Source: Candidatus Krumholzibacteriia bacterium
Lineage (GTDB): Bacteria > Krumholzibacteriota > Krumholzibacteriia > G020349025
DNA length: 20,186 nucleotides
Direction: 5' to 3'
Assembly: GCA_035649275.1 (NCBI GenBank)
Contig: DASRJW010000068.1
Span: 1-20,186, forward strand
Below are positions 1 through 7,244 of the stretch, piece by piece; within the stretch, counting starts at the first letter, position 1, and each line of letters starts with the position of its first letter. Both the position numbers and the translations under genes were made by a program. The notes below the pieces were generated by a model. That model had not been told where the DNA came from, ran no database searches, and saw only the letters and a program-made list of their open reading frames with translations.

Positions 1-369
1 GTCCGGCAGCGGCACGGTGATGATCACGGGATCCGTGCCGCCGGGGCCGATGGAGTCCTTGGAGCGCGGGTGGTCCACCATGATGAAGTCGAAGTGGTCC
101 ACGGTGCCGTCAGCATCCGTGCCGTTCCAGTAGAAGTGGACGCGCGAGGACGTGGCGGCGGTCGAGTCGGGCGGGCCGCTGGTGAGGAGCGTCTCCGGCG
201 GCTCGTTGGTCACGAACTTCTCGATGCGTGCCGTCGACACCGCCGTAGAAGCGAGGAGGCTCGCGGCTACGAGGACAGCCGCAGTCCATCCCCCGCGTGG
301 CGCAGACGGCAAGGGCCGACACTGCCGGCCGGGGCGAGGACTCGGGACTGACCCTGCGCGGGAAGTCAT
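1..369 (-). CDS. Secreted protein, N-terminal part only (gene runs off the left edge)
   Basis: An open frame of 123 codons starts at an ATG at 369-367 and is still open at base 1, so the gene continues outside the window. A good Shine-Dalgarno (GGGAGGAA on the minus strand) lies about 6 nt upstream. The N-terminus is unusual: about 27 Arg/Pro-rich residues, then a hydrophobic stretch (WTAAVLVAASLLAS, about residues 28-41), which together read as a Sec signal peptide with a long n-region. The mature part has a Pro-Pro-Glu-Thr segment followed by the motif FYWNGTDADGTVDHF. This resembles Ig/FN3-like repeats in secreted proteins of FCB-group and Eisenbacteria genomes (family resemblance recalled, not searched). 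The function is unknown. The protein is probably exported or surface-exposed. The gene is divergent from the transporter gene at 631. Confidence 0.72.
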   Translation of the reverse strand, partial: MTSRAGSVPSPRPGRQCRPLPSAPRGGWTAAVLVAASLLASTAVSTARIEKFVTNEPPETLLTSGPPDSTAATSSRVHFYWNGTDADGTVDHFDFIMVDHPRSKDSIGPGGTDPVIITVPLPD

Positions 370-413
370 GTCGGGTTCCTCCCGACCTCCGCTCCGGGAC
401 GAGAGGTCCCGGA
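370..413 (-). promoter_or_regulatory. Two consecutive hairpins in the leader of the 1-369 gene, one enclosing the SD
   Basis: Seen directly: TCCGGGAC (393-400) and GTCCCGGA (406-413) form a perfect 8-bp stem with a 5-nt loop. GTCGGG (370-375) and CCCGAC (381-386) form a 6-bp stem with a 5-nt loop. On the minus (coding) strand the second hairpin ends one base before the ATG and carries the AGGAA part of the Shine-Dalgarno in its loop. Such a structure could tune translation initiation, but this is inference. In GC-rich DNA short stems also arise by chance. Confidence 0.4.
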
Positions 414-630
414 AAAGCTGGGTGGGGCGATTTCCGACCTTGGTTCGATGGCTTGTTACTCGGGTGAATCTTATGGAGCTACCTGGGGAGGCGCAAGTCG
501 GCTACCGGGCTGCCTCGCCCCCAAGCACTGCTCTCGCCCCGAAACACTGCTATGGTTGTTCCGAACCAGAGCCAGCGGCTGCGACCCACGGGTTGCCAAT
601 GCCGCGACCTCGAGCCGGAGAACTCGCCCC
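414..630. other. Divergent intergenic region between the 1-369 gene and the transporter gene
   Basis: About 217 bp between the leader hairpins and the chosen start at 631. It must hold promoters for both divergent genes. I see no convincing sigma-70 promoter pair: TTGGTT (440-445) and TTGTTA (453-458) lack a well-spaced -10. The plus-strand frame is open upstream to an ATG at 448, but that stretch has no signal-like or transporter-like sequence, so I read it as non-coding. Confidence 0.4.
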
Positions 631-2868
631 ATGAGCGACCGCGCGCGCACGCGCCAGCCGGCCGACAGGATGGCGCTCTACGCCACGCTTGCTGCCGCGG
701 CGCTGCTCGCCGAGCAGGTGGGCAGCAAGGCGGCTCGCGACGCGCTTTACCTCTCCAACTTCCCCGTGACCACGTTGCCCTGGATGCTCATCGGCTCGGC
801 GGTCTTCACCCTCGTCATGGTTGGACTGACCTCACGCGCGATGCTCACCCACGACCCCTCCTGGCTCGTGCCCCGAGCACTGCTCGGGAGCGCCATGCTC
901 CTCCTCGGCGAGTGGGGCCTCGCGCACACCTTCCCCCGCCTGACGGCGGTGCTCGTTTACCTACACGTCGCCTCCCTGGGGGCGCTCCTGATCTCCGGCT
1001 TCTGGTCAGTGGTGAACGAGACCTTCGACCCGCGCTCGGCGAAACGACACATCGGCAGGATCACCGTCGCCGCGACCCTCGGCGGCTTGCTGGGCGGAGT
1101 GCTGGCGGAGCGCGTGGCGGTGATGCTGCCCATCATCTGGATCCTGCCGCTCCTGGCGGCGCTGCACTTCTACAGTGCTCTGACCCTGTTCCGCGTGCGC
1201 CCACCGGCTGCGGCGCTCGAGCGCGCCCGGGAAACGAGCCCCGAGCGGGCAGCAGCGCAGGGGCTGCAGACGCTGAAGAAGGCGCCGTACCTACGCAACC
1301 TCGCCCTCCTCGTCTTCGTGGCCACTGCCGCCGCAGCCCTGCTGGATTACGTCTTCAAGGCGCGCGCCGTGGCGAGCATCGACTCGGGAGCTGCCTTGCT
1401 GCGCTTCTTCGCCATCTTCCACACCGCCACCGGCGTCGGCACCTTCCTGGTGCAGGGTATCGCCAGCCGCATCCCCATGGAGCGCCTGAGTCTGGCGGCC
1501 CGCGTCAACGCTTATCCGCTCACCATCGGCGCTGGCGCCGCCGCGGCGCTGGCGTTTCCCGGCATCGCCGCCGCCGCCCTGGCGAGGGGGGCGCAACAGG
1601 TGCTGCAGAACTCCCTCTTCCGCTCGGGGTACGAGGTGCTCTTCACCCCGGTGGCGCCGCGAGACAAGCGGGCCACCAAGGCGATCGTCGACGTGGGTTG
1701 CGAGCGCGCCGGGGACGCGGTGGGCGGTGGTTGCGTACGGTTGCTGCTCGTCTTGCCGGCAGCCATGGTGGCGCCGGCGCTCTTGCTCCTCGCGGCGGTG
1801 CTGGCTCTGGTGGGCTATGCTGCCGCCAGCCGATTGCGGCGCGGCTACGTTCGCCAGCTCGAGCAGCGACTCTTGTCGGGCGTTTATCGCATCGATCTCC
1901 GCGAGCTCGAGGATCCCTTGAACCGCTCCATGGTCCTCCCCACGCTGGCCACCAAGGTTTTACCCCGCCTCGAAACGGGCGAGATTGCCGCGGCGGGCGC
2001 ACGGGCCGCGGCGGAAAGCGGCGGGGATCACGGGCCCCGCACCGACGACGTCCTACTCCTCCGCATCGAGGAGCTGCGCTCCGGCGATCCGGCCCGCGTC
2101 GCCGCAGCGCTCGAGACCGGCCCCATCGGCCCCGAGCTCGCGCCCCACGTCGTGCCGCTCCTCGCCTGGGATGCGATCTATCCCTATGCGGCCCGGGCGC
2201 TCGGCCGTGCTCGCCCGCAGATCGAAGGCCTCCTGGTGGATCGCCTGCTGGACGCGAGCGAGGAGTTCGCCATCCGGCGCCGCATCCCCGCTCTCCTCGC
2301 CGAGAGCAGCTCGCGGGTGGTGATCGAAGGCCTCCTGCAAGGCCTCCTGGATCCGCGCTTCGAGGTGCGCTTCCGCAGCGGCCACGCCCTCGCCCGCATT
2401 CACGACCGCGATGCTTCCGTCCCCTTCGACCGGCACCGCGTCTTCGCCATCGCCTTGCGGGAGACGCGAGTGGACCGCAGCGTCTGGGAGAGCCAACGCC
2501 TCCTGGATGGACTCGAAGCGGGGGACGAGAACCCCATCGTGGACGAATACCTGCGCCAACGAGCCAACCGCAGCCTCGAGCACGTCTTCACCGTGCTGTC
2601 GCTCGCTCTCGACAAGAAGCCACTGCAGGTCGCCTTCAAGGGCTTGCACACCGACGATCCCATCCTGCGCGGCACCGCGCTGGAATACCTGGAGAGCGCT
2701 CTGCCCCAGGAACTGCGCGAGCACTTGTGGCCGTTCCTGGAAGACCGCCGTGGCCGCGCTCAATCCTCTCGAACGCGCGACGAGATCCTCGACTCCTTGA
2801 TGAACTCCCACCAATCCATCGAGATCAATCTGGCCAACCTGCGCAAGAAGCTGTTGGAAGACGCCTGA
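631..2868 (+). CDS. Tlc/MFS-like multi-spanning transporter with C-terminal HEAT-like repeats
   Basis: The protein has 745 residues. Residues about 13-400 form many hydrophobic segments compatible with the 11-12 helices of the nucleotide-translocase-like (Tlc, ATP:ADP antiporter) branch of MFS-type carriers. Two stretches recall that family: SKAARDALYLSNFP near residue 32, and FWSVVNETFDPRSAKRHIGR at about 124-143 followed by a Gly-rich helix. Residues about 410-745 are soluble, charged and alpha-helical, with repeated 'DPRFEVRFRSGHALARI'-like units typical of HEAT/PBS-lyase repeats. The start at 631 is chosen because the membrane domain begins right after it and an AGCCGGAG stretch precedes it. 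An in-frame ATG at 448 would add a low-complexity extension. Bacteria of this type are free-living or unknown, so ATP import as in Rickettsia or Chlamydia should not be assumed. The substrate is unknown. Confidence 0.75.
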   Translation: MSDRARTRQPADRMALYATLAAAALLAEQVGSKAARDALYLSNFPVTTLPWMLIGSAVFTLVMVGLTSRAMLTHDPSWLVPRALLGSAMLLLGEWGLAHTFPRLTAVLVYLHVASLGALLISGFWSVVNETFDPRSAKRHIGRITVAATLGGLLGGVLAERVAVMLPIIWILPLLAALHFYSALTLFRVRPPAAALERARETSPERAAAQGLQTLKKAPYLRNLALLVFVATAAAALLDYVFKARAVASIDSGAALLRFFAIFHTATGVGTFLVQGIASRIPMERLSLAARVNAYPLTIGAGAAAALAFPGIAAAALARGAQQVLQNSLFRSGYEVLFTPVAPRDKRATKAIVDVGCERAGDAVGGGCVRLLLVLPAAMVAPALLLLAAVLALVGYAAASRLRRGYVRQLEQRLLSGVYRIDLRELEDPLNRSMVLPTLATKVLPRLETGEIAAAGARAAAESGGDHGPRTDDVLLLRIEELRSGDPARVAAALETGPIGPELAPHVVPLLAWDAIYPYAARALGRARPQIEGLLVDRLLDASEEFAIRRRIPALLAESSSRVVIEGLLQGLLDPRFEVRFRSGHALARIHDRDASVPFDRHRVFAIALRETRVDRSVWESQRLLDGLEAGDENPIVDEYLRQRANRSLEHVFTVLSLALDKKPLQVAFKGLHTDDPILRGTALEYLESALPQELREHLWPFLEDRRGRAQSSRTRDEILDSLMNSHQSIEINLANLRKKLLEDA

Positions 2869-2869
2869 A

Positions 2870-2920
2870 CCTCGTGCAGGCCGCCGCCTCGTGCAGCCCG
2901 TCACCTCGTGCAGCCCGCCA
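2870..2920 (+). repeat. Three tandem 17-bp direct repeats
   Basis: Units start at 2870, 2887 and 2904 with an exact 17-bp period. The core CCTCGTGCAG is identical in all three; the last seven bases vary slightly (GCCGCCG, CCCGTCA, CCCGCCA). They begin one base after the stop codon of the transporter gene and end 83 bp before the next start. No gene is encoded here. The purpose is unknown; slippage-generated micro-satellite DNA is the simplest reading. Confidence 0.85.
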
Positions 2921-3003
2921 TCTCCCGCGGGCCCTCCACCTCCCGGCGGCACGGGGGTTGCCAGTTCCTCTGCGGCGGCGTGTGCCCAGACGGGAGAGAA
3001 GGT

Positions 3004-3816
3004 ATGGTCCGCATTCCTCTGCTTGCCTTGCTGGGCCTCGTGCTGGCGAGTGCGGTCGCGAACGCCGGCCTCAGCACCTCGTTCCGCCGGACGGGGAAGG
3101 TGGCTTTGGAGGTCGCCGGAGCCGCCGGGGGCAATGCCCCGATCGCGTCGGGAACGCTGACGCTCTCCAGGCTACCGGCGTCGGCTACGGTGCTGAAGGC
3201 CACCCTCTATGCCAGCCAGGTGAACAACGGAGCGGGGCTTTCGGCGCGGTTCAGCGGCGTCGATCTGGGCCCGACGGGACCCGCGGCGAGCGACGCCGTC
3301 ATCCAGGTCCTGTACTCCTACGAATGGGATGTGACGAGCCTCGTTCTCCCCGGCAAGCTCGGCTACACCTACTCTGTCTTTTCGGGCAGCGCCATCGCGG
3401 GTGTCGCTCTGGCCGTCGTCTGGGAGGACATCAACGAACCGACGCGCATCGTGGTGCTCGTGGATGGGATGCGTCAGGTGGGCGAGATCGGCGCGGAGAC
3501 CGAATCCACCAGCATCGACGATCTCGGCCACGGAAACACGACCATCTCCATCTTCACCGTCCTCGACGACACCATCAACACCGGCGAAATCGTGGCGTAC
3601 AACGGTGTCGGCATCGGCGGGCCCATCGACGACAACCTGGGCCTCCTCGCCAGCCTCCTCCAGCTGGAAGGCGAATCGGTCACCGGGACCAACACCGTCT
3701 CCATCGTCACCGGCACCGACCACATGGGCTGGATGATCGCCGGCGTCAGCGTCACCATGCCCTCCGTTCCCGTGAGCCCCACGACCTGGACAGCGGTGAA
3801 ATCCTTGTTCCGCTGA
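3004..3816 (+). CDS. Secreted protein, DUF3344-like
   Basis: The protein has 270 residues. It starts at ATG 3004 behind a GGGAGAGAAGG ribosome binding site. A clear Sec signal peptide (MVRIPLLALLGLVLASAVANA, cleavage after residue about 21) precedes a mature domain rich in beta-strand-like Gly/Thr/Val segments. The layout resembles DUF3344: a 'LKATLYASQ' strand, a YSYEWDVTSL segment, VVWEDINEPTRIVVLVDGM, then an Asp/Thr-rich strand set ending in DHMGWMIAGVSVTMP. Members of that group are extracellular or cell-surface proteins of unknown role in bacteria and archaea. The last 12 residues (PTTWTAVKSLFR) form a short tail after a Pro/Val-rich linker and could be a sorting or anchoring tag, which is inference. 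The frame can be opened back to 2908, but that part lies in the tandem repeats and has no signal-peptide character. Confidence 0.65.
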   Translation: MVRIPLLALLGLVLASAVANAGLSTSFRRTGKVALEVAGAAGGNAPIASGTLTLSRLPASATVLKATLYASQVNNGAGLSARFSGVDLGPTGPAASDAVIQVLYSYEWDVTSLVLPGKLGYTYSVFSGSAIAGVALAVVWEDINEPTRIVVLVDGMRQVGEIGAETESTSIDDLGHGNTTISIFTVLDDTINTGEIVAYNGVGIGGPIDDNLGLLASLLQLEGESVTGTNTVSIVTGTDHMGWMIAGVSVTMPSVPVSPTTWTAVKSLFR

Positions 3817-3864
3817 TTCCTCGGCGACCCGGGGAATCCACTGCGGCCAAGGACGGAAGCGAGC

Positions 3865-3883
3865 CATCGCCGCCGCGGCGATG
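3865..3883. terminator. Candidate stem-loop downstream of the DUF3344-like gene
   Basis: CATCGCCG (3865-3872) and CGGCGATG (3876-3883) form a perfect 8-bp stem with a 3-nt loop, 49 bp after the stop at 3816. There is no T-run, so this is at most a weak or factor-assisted terminator. It may separate the secreted-protein gene from the ABC importer operon. Confidence 0.35.
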
Positions 3884-3928
3884 TCCGCGTTCGCTTTCGC
3901 GCTCTGGACCACCGCCCCCGCCGAGTCC

Positions 3929-3957
3929 TTGCCTTCTCCCGCGCAGGCAGGCATGAT
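3929..3957 (+). promoter_or_regulatory. Weak sigma-70-like promoter candidate before the ABC importer
   Basis: TTGCCT (3929-3934) and CATGAT (3952-3957) are separated by 17 bp. Each matches four of six consensus bases. The site lies 64 bp upstream of the ATPase start at 4021, where a promoter for the importer operon is expected. Chance occurrence cannot be excluded. Confidence 0.28.
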
Positions 3958-4020
3958 ACGCGCTTCTCCAGCGGGATCCAGCAAGCTCTTCCATGAACTC
4001 GTCCGACTTGGATCGTTCCG

Positions 4021-4782
4021 ATGGCGAATGACGTCTCGTTCATGCTCGAAGCCGAACACGTGAGCAAGCGCTACCCCAACGGTGTCGAGGCTCTGGCTGG
4101 CGTGGAGCTGGCAGTCGCCCGCGGGGAAACGCTGGCGCTCGTCGGCGAGAGCGGCAGCGGCAAATCCACCCTGCTGCGCCTGTTCAATCGCCTCGAGGAA
4201 CCCACCCGCGGCCGTGTCCGCTTCGGCGGACGCCCCCTGGAAGAGCAGGATCCCATCCAGCTGCGCCGGCAAATGGGCTACGTGCAGCAGGACGGCGGAC
4301 TGCTGCCACACTGGAACGTGGGGCGCAACGTGGAGCTCGTGCCATGGCTTCTGGGCTGGGAGCGTGACCGCCGCTCGCGGCGCGCCGACGAGCTCTTGCG
4401 CCTGGTCGGACTCCCGCCCCAGGAGTACCGGCACCGCCATCCGGCCGAGCTGTCCGGTGGCCAGAGACAGCGGGTGGCCTTCGCGCGCGCCCTGGCGGCG
4501 GATCCCGAGGTGATCCTCCTGGATGAGCCGTTCGGTGCCCTCGATGTCCTCACCCGCATGGATCTGCAGGACGAGTTCGCCCGTCTCCAGCGCCAGCTGG
4601 GCAAGACGATCCTGCTCGTCACGCACGACTTGAGTGAAGCCATGAAGCTGGCCGATCGGATCAGCGTCATGCGTCAGGGTCGGATCCTGCAGACGGGCTC
4701 CATGCGCGCTCTCCTGGAGAGCCCGGCCGACGACTACGTGCGCCAGCTGCTGGGGCACCTGCGAGGGGCGCCCCGGCAATGA
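4021..4782 (+). CDS. ABC transporter ATP-binding protein, osmoprotectant/quaternary-amine (OpuCA/ProV) type
   Basis: The protein has 253 residues and is a complete cytoplasmic ABC ATPase. Visible motifs are Walker A GESGSGKST (42-50), Q-loop QQ (89-90), signature LSGGQ (144-148), Walker B ILLDEP (165-170), D-loop GALD (172-175) and H-loop His202. The opening 'LEAEHVSKRYPNG' and the segment 'FNRLEEPTRGRV' fit the glycine-betaine/choline/carnitine importer group. Unlike many OpuCA/ProV proteins it ends soon after the ATPase core and has no CBS domains, so ionic-strength gating through CBS modules is not expected. The stop overlaps the next gene's start (ATGA at 4779-4782), which signals co-translation with the permease/binding-protein fusion. 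The start at 4021 has a weak ribosome site; Met8 at 4042 is the alternative. Confidence 0.9.
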   Translation: MANDVSFMLEAEHVSKRYPNGVEALAGVELAVARGETLALVGESGSGKSTLLRLFNRLEEPTRGRVRFGGRPLEEQDPIQLRRQMGYVQQDGGLLPHWNVGRNVELVPWLLGWERDRRSRRADELLRLVGLPPQEYRHRHPAELSGGQRQRVAFARALAADPEVILLDEPFGALDVLTRMDLQDEFARLQRQLGKTILLVTHDLSEAMKLADRISVMRQGRILQTGSMRALLESPADDYVRQLLGHLRGAPRQ

Positions 4783-6398
4783 TCGTCCGTCATGCCACCA
4801 AACACCACGGTGCCCTCGCGCCGGTGCTCGCGATGATCGCGTGCGTGGTCCTGGCTGCCCCCGGCGCCCGCTGCGAGGCGACGACCGGCGACGATCCCGC
4901 ACCGACGGAAACGTCGGGGAGAATCCGGGTGGGATCGAAGAACTTTGCCGAGAGCCGTCTCCTGGCGGAGCTTTTCGCCCGTCTCCTGGAAGCGCGAACC
5001 AGCTTGATCGTCGAGCGCCGCCTAGGACTCGCCGGGACGCAGGTGTGCTTCGAAGCCCTGCGCACCGGTGCCATCGATGTGTACCCGGAATACACCGGGA
5101 CTGGGCTCGTCACCTTGCTGGAGGAAGCGCCCGGCGGCAACGCGCAGTGGACCTGGAATCACGTGCGGACGCAATTCAGGCAGCGCTGGAATCTCTGGTG
5201 GATTGGGCCTCTGGGGTTCGAGAACTCTTTCGAGCTCGCCGTGCCCCGGGAGATCGCGGCGCAATACGGGTTGCACACGATCAGCGAACTCAGCCAGGTC
5301 TCACCGCGCTTGACCGCTGGCTTCGGTTACGAGTTCGCCGAACGGGACGACGGGTTGCCAGGTCTCGAGCGCGCTTATGGTCTGCGGTTCGCGGCCGTCC
5401 GGCGCATGCAACAAGCGCTCAAGTATCAGGCGGCAGGAGAACGGAGCATCGATTGCCTGGACGTCTACACCACCGACGGCCGGCTCGTCGTCCACGACCT
5501 CGTGGTGCTCCAGGATGATCGGGGATTCTTTCCGCCCTACGAGGCGGCGGCGCTGGTTCGAGGTGAGACGCTAAAGCTCCACCCGGAAGTCGGCGTCGTC
5601 CTGGGGCTCATGACGCAGGCTCTTTCGGCAGACTCCATGCGTCAGCTCAACCTGCGCCTCGAGACGGGTGGTGAGAGCCTCGACCAGGTCGCCCAAGGGG
5701 CGTTGGAAAGCATGGGGCTGGTCGAGAGCGGGGTGGTGCCCGCGGCCCCGGCGCACAAGCGCGGTCTCGGGCGCACTCTGTGGGAAGGCCGGCGCGAGCT
5801 CGGACATTATACGCTGCAACATCTCTATCTTTCTGGCGCCGGACTGCTCCTGGGCGTCATCGTCGCCGTGCCGCTCGGACTTCTCCTCGAGCGCCGCCGC
5901 CGCAGCGCCGAAACCTTCATTCGCTTCGTGGGCACGTCGCAGACCATTCCGTCGCTGGCACTGCTCGCCTTCATGGTGCCGTTCTTCGGCATCGGCGAGC
6001 TGCCCGCCATCGTGGCCTTGTGGCTCTACGCGCTGTTCCCGATCCTCCGCAACACCTACACCGGGTTGCGCGACGCCAGTCCCGAGACGGTGCAAGCGGC
6101 CATCGCGCTCGGGATGACACCGTCTCAGGTCTTGCGCTGGGTCCGTCTGCCCTTGGCGGCGCCAGTGATCATGGCTGGGGTGAGAACGGCTGCGGTCATC
6201 ACCATCGGTACGGCGACCCTCGCTGCCTTCATCGGCGCCGGCGGTCTGGGAGAGCCCATCGTTTCTGGAGTGCAAAGCGTCGACTCCACCCTCATTCTCT
6301 CCGGCGCCATTCCCGCCGCCGCACTAGCGCTTGCCGTGGATGCGGTCCTGGGTCTCGTGGAACGCCAGCTCCGCCCTCGCGGCATTCGACTCGCATGA
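4779..6398 (+). CDS. Osmoprotectant-type ABC importer, substrate-binding protein fused to permease
   Basis: The protein has 539 residues. A Sec-type signal or anchor (about residues 12-33) leads into an OpuAC/QAT-type substrate-binding domain (about 47-310) with the hallmarks GSKNFAES near residue 49 and DVYPEYTGTGL near residue 101. After a linker, about 345-530 is a MetI/ProW-like permease domain with several TM helices. It includes the segment TSQTIPSLALLAFMVPFFGI and an EAA-type loop (ETVQAAIALGMTPSQVLRWV) that contacts the ATPase. With the gene at 4021 this makes a complete importer, so no separate binding protein is needed. Likely substrates are glycine betaine, choline, carnitine or a related betaine such as ergothioneine; the sequence alone does not decide. 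The order binding-domain-then-permease is the reverse of the permease-then-binding-domain fusions OpuA and EgtU. Confidence 0.88.
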   Translation: MIVRHATKHHGALAPVLAMIACVVLAAPGARCEATTGDDPAPTETSGRIRVGSKNFAESRLLAELFARLLEARTSLIVERRLGLAGTQVCFEALRTGAIDVYPEYTGTGLVTLLEEAPGGNAQWTWNHVRTQFRQRWNLWWIGPLGFENSFELAVPREIAAQYGLHTISELSQVSPRLTAGFGYEFAERDDGLPGLERAYGLRFAAVRRMQQALKYQAAGERSIDCLDVYTTDGRLVVHDLVVLQDDRGFFPPYEAAALVRGETLKLHPEVGVVLGLMTQALSADSMRQLNLRLETGGESLDQVAQGALESMGLVESGVVPAAPAHKRGLGRTLWEGRRELGHYTLQHLYLSGAGLLLGVIVAVPLGLLLERRRRSAETFIRFVGTSQTIPSLALLAFMVPFFGIGELPAIVALWLYALFPILRNTYTGLRDASPETVQAAIALGMTPSQVLRWVRLPLAAPVIMAGVRTAAVITIGTATLAAFIGAGGLGEPIVSGVQSVDSTLILSGAIPAAALALAVDAVLGLVERQLRPRGIRLA

Positions 6399-6427
6399 CC
6401 GACGAGGCATCCGGCTCGCGCGGACCC

Positions 6428-7084
6428 TCAGCTTGACGGACTGCTCGGGCGGATCAGGAGCCCCGTCGTGGAGACACGAAGCTCGTAGGTCGCGGGCCGA
6501 TCGGCGGGGACGAAGGAGGCGGAGCCGTACTCCGCATCGAGAAGGCGCGTGAGGCGGGCTTGGGCGCGCGCCAGGCGGAAGAGATCGATGCGCCGGCTCG
6601 GGGCGAGGCCGTGCACGGTGCGTTCCTTGGTGCGCTCGTCCTCCAGCTCGCGGTAGCGGCCGGTGACGCGATCCAGCTCGTAGTGCGTGTGCAGGCCGAA
6701 CCATGAAGCCACCCATTTCCACTTGAGAATGTGGGCGTCCACGTAGAGTTCGTCACCCGCGAGCATGAAGGTCGGGCGGCGGCCGTCGGGAAGCTCGAAG
6801 CGCGCCTGGAACCGTTGCGAACCGAGAGGCTGGACCTGGATGCGCGCAGCGACTTCTTCGTGCGTGAGGGAGCGGTAGCCGCGGATCCCGGCGGACACCG
6901 CCCCGGACAAGGCGGCGACCAGGGAGAGGACGAGGGAGAGCACCGAGCAGGCGACGAAGCGCAGCAGCCGGCGGGAACGCACGGAGGCGAATCCCAACAG
7001 CATGCAGAGGAACGCCAGGACACCACCCGCCACCGCCGCGGCCGCGAGCGCGTCCGGGAGCCGCCCGTCCAACCACCCAGGCAT
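6428..7084 (-). CDS. Two-TM inner-membrane protein of an uncharacterised family
   Basis: The protein has 218 residues. It starts at ATG 7084 behind AAAGGGG on the minus strand. Two hydrophobic helices (about residues 11-32 and 39-62) are followed by GIRGYRSLTHEE and a soluble domain of about 150 residues. The soluble domain contains GSQRFQARFELPDGRRPTF, LAGDELYVDAHILKWK and a Tyr-rich stretch (HTHYELDRVTGRYRELEDER). This layout matches, from memory, a proteobacterial family often auto-labelled 'cation/multidrug efflux pump'. The protein has none of the RND or MFS architecture, so that label should not be trusted. It converges on the ABC importer with 29 bp between stops and is divergent from the perR-like gene. 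The function is unknown. An upstream extension of the frame to 7492 overlaps the regulator and is rejected. Confidence 0.68.
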   Translation of the reverse strand: MPGWLDGRLPDALAAAAVAGGVLAFLCMLLGFASVRSRRLLRFVACSVLSLVLSLVAALSGAVSAGIRGYRSLTHEEVAARIQVQPLGSQRFQARFELPDGRRPTFMLAGDELYVDAHILKWKWVASWFGLHTHYELDRVTGRYRELEDERTKERTVHGLAPSRRIDLFRLARAQARLTRLLDAEYGSASFVPADRPATYELRVSTTGLLIRPSSPSS

Positions 7085-7189
7085 CGAAGACCCCTTTGCG
7101 ACAGTCGTTGAGTCAGGGGGAGCAAGAACCAATCCGTTCGCTCTCGCTCCACGGCCTCGGTCTCGCCCCGCGACGCCCCTGCCGGCCGC

Positions 7190-7219
7190 TTGACATTTAG
7201 TACCGGGTGGTATTAAGTT
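7190..7219 (+). promoter_or_regulatory. Promoter with overlapping 20-bp palindromic operator (Per/Fur-box-like)
   Basis: A consensus -35 TTGACA sits at 7190-7195 and a -10-like TATTAA at 7211-7216; the spacer is a short 15 bp. Laid over the spacer and -10 is an inverted repeat, TTAGTACC (7197-7204), loop GGGT, GGTATTAA (7209-7216), with seven of eight arm positions pairing. It is AT-richer than its surroundings, as Fur-family boxes usually are. Repressor bound here would block RNA polymerase, which suggests autoregulation of the perR-dps operon. The 8-4-8 spacing is not the classic 7-1-7 Per box. Confidence 0.62.
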
Positions 7220-7226
7220 CCATCCG

Positions 7227-7244
7227 AAGGAGGTGGCGTTCGTG
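7227..7244 (+). promoter_or_regulatory. Strong Shine-Dalgarno that fixes the GTG start of the Fur-family gene
   Basis: AAGGAGGT at 7227-7234 is a near-perfect anti-16S match. It is 7 nt upstream of GTG at 7242. An earlier in-frame GTG at 7233 overlaps the SD itself and cannot be the start; the ATG at 7263 has no SD. The start is therefore GTG 7242. Confidence 0.75.

Noticed and set aside
448-630. Upstream extension of the transporter gene to ATG 448
   Set aside because: The added 61 residues show no membrane, signal or family character, and the TM domain begins just after Met at 631.
552-3956. A very long open frame (over 1100 codons) on the plus strand spanning two genes
   Set aside because: It is an Arg/Pro/Gly-rich out-of-frame reading of GC-rich coding DNA; the transporter and the DUF3344-like protein in another frame have signal peptide, TM helices and family motifs.
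3172-4902. A 576-codon minus-strand open frame across the ABC ATPase
   Set aside because: It is antisense to a complete ABC ATPase with all motifs, and has His/Gly/Asp-rich low-complexity composition.
7233-7241. GTG at 7233 as start of the Fur-family gene
   Set aside because: It overlaps the Shine-Dalgarno AAGGAGGT; GTG 7242 has ideal 7-nt spacing.
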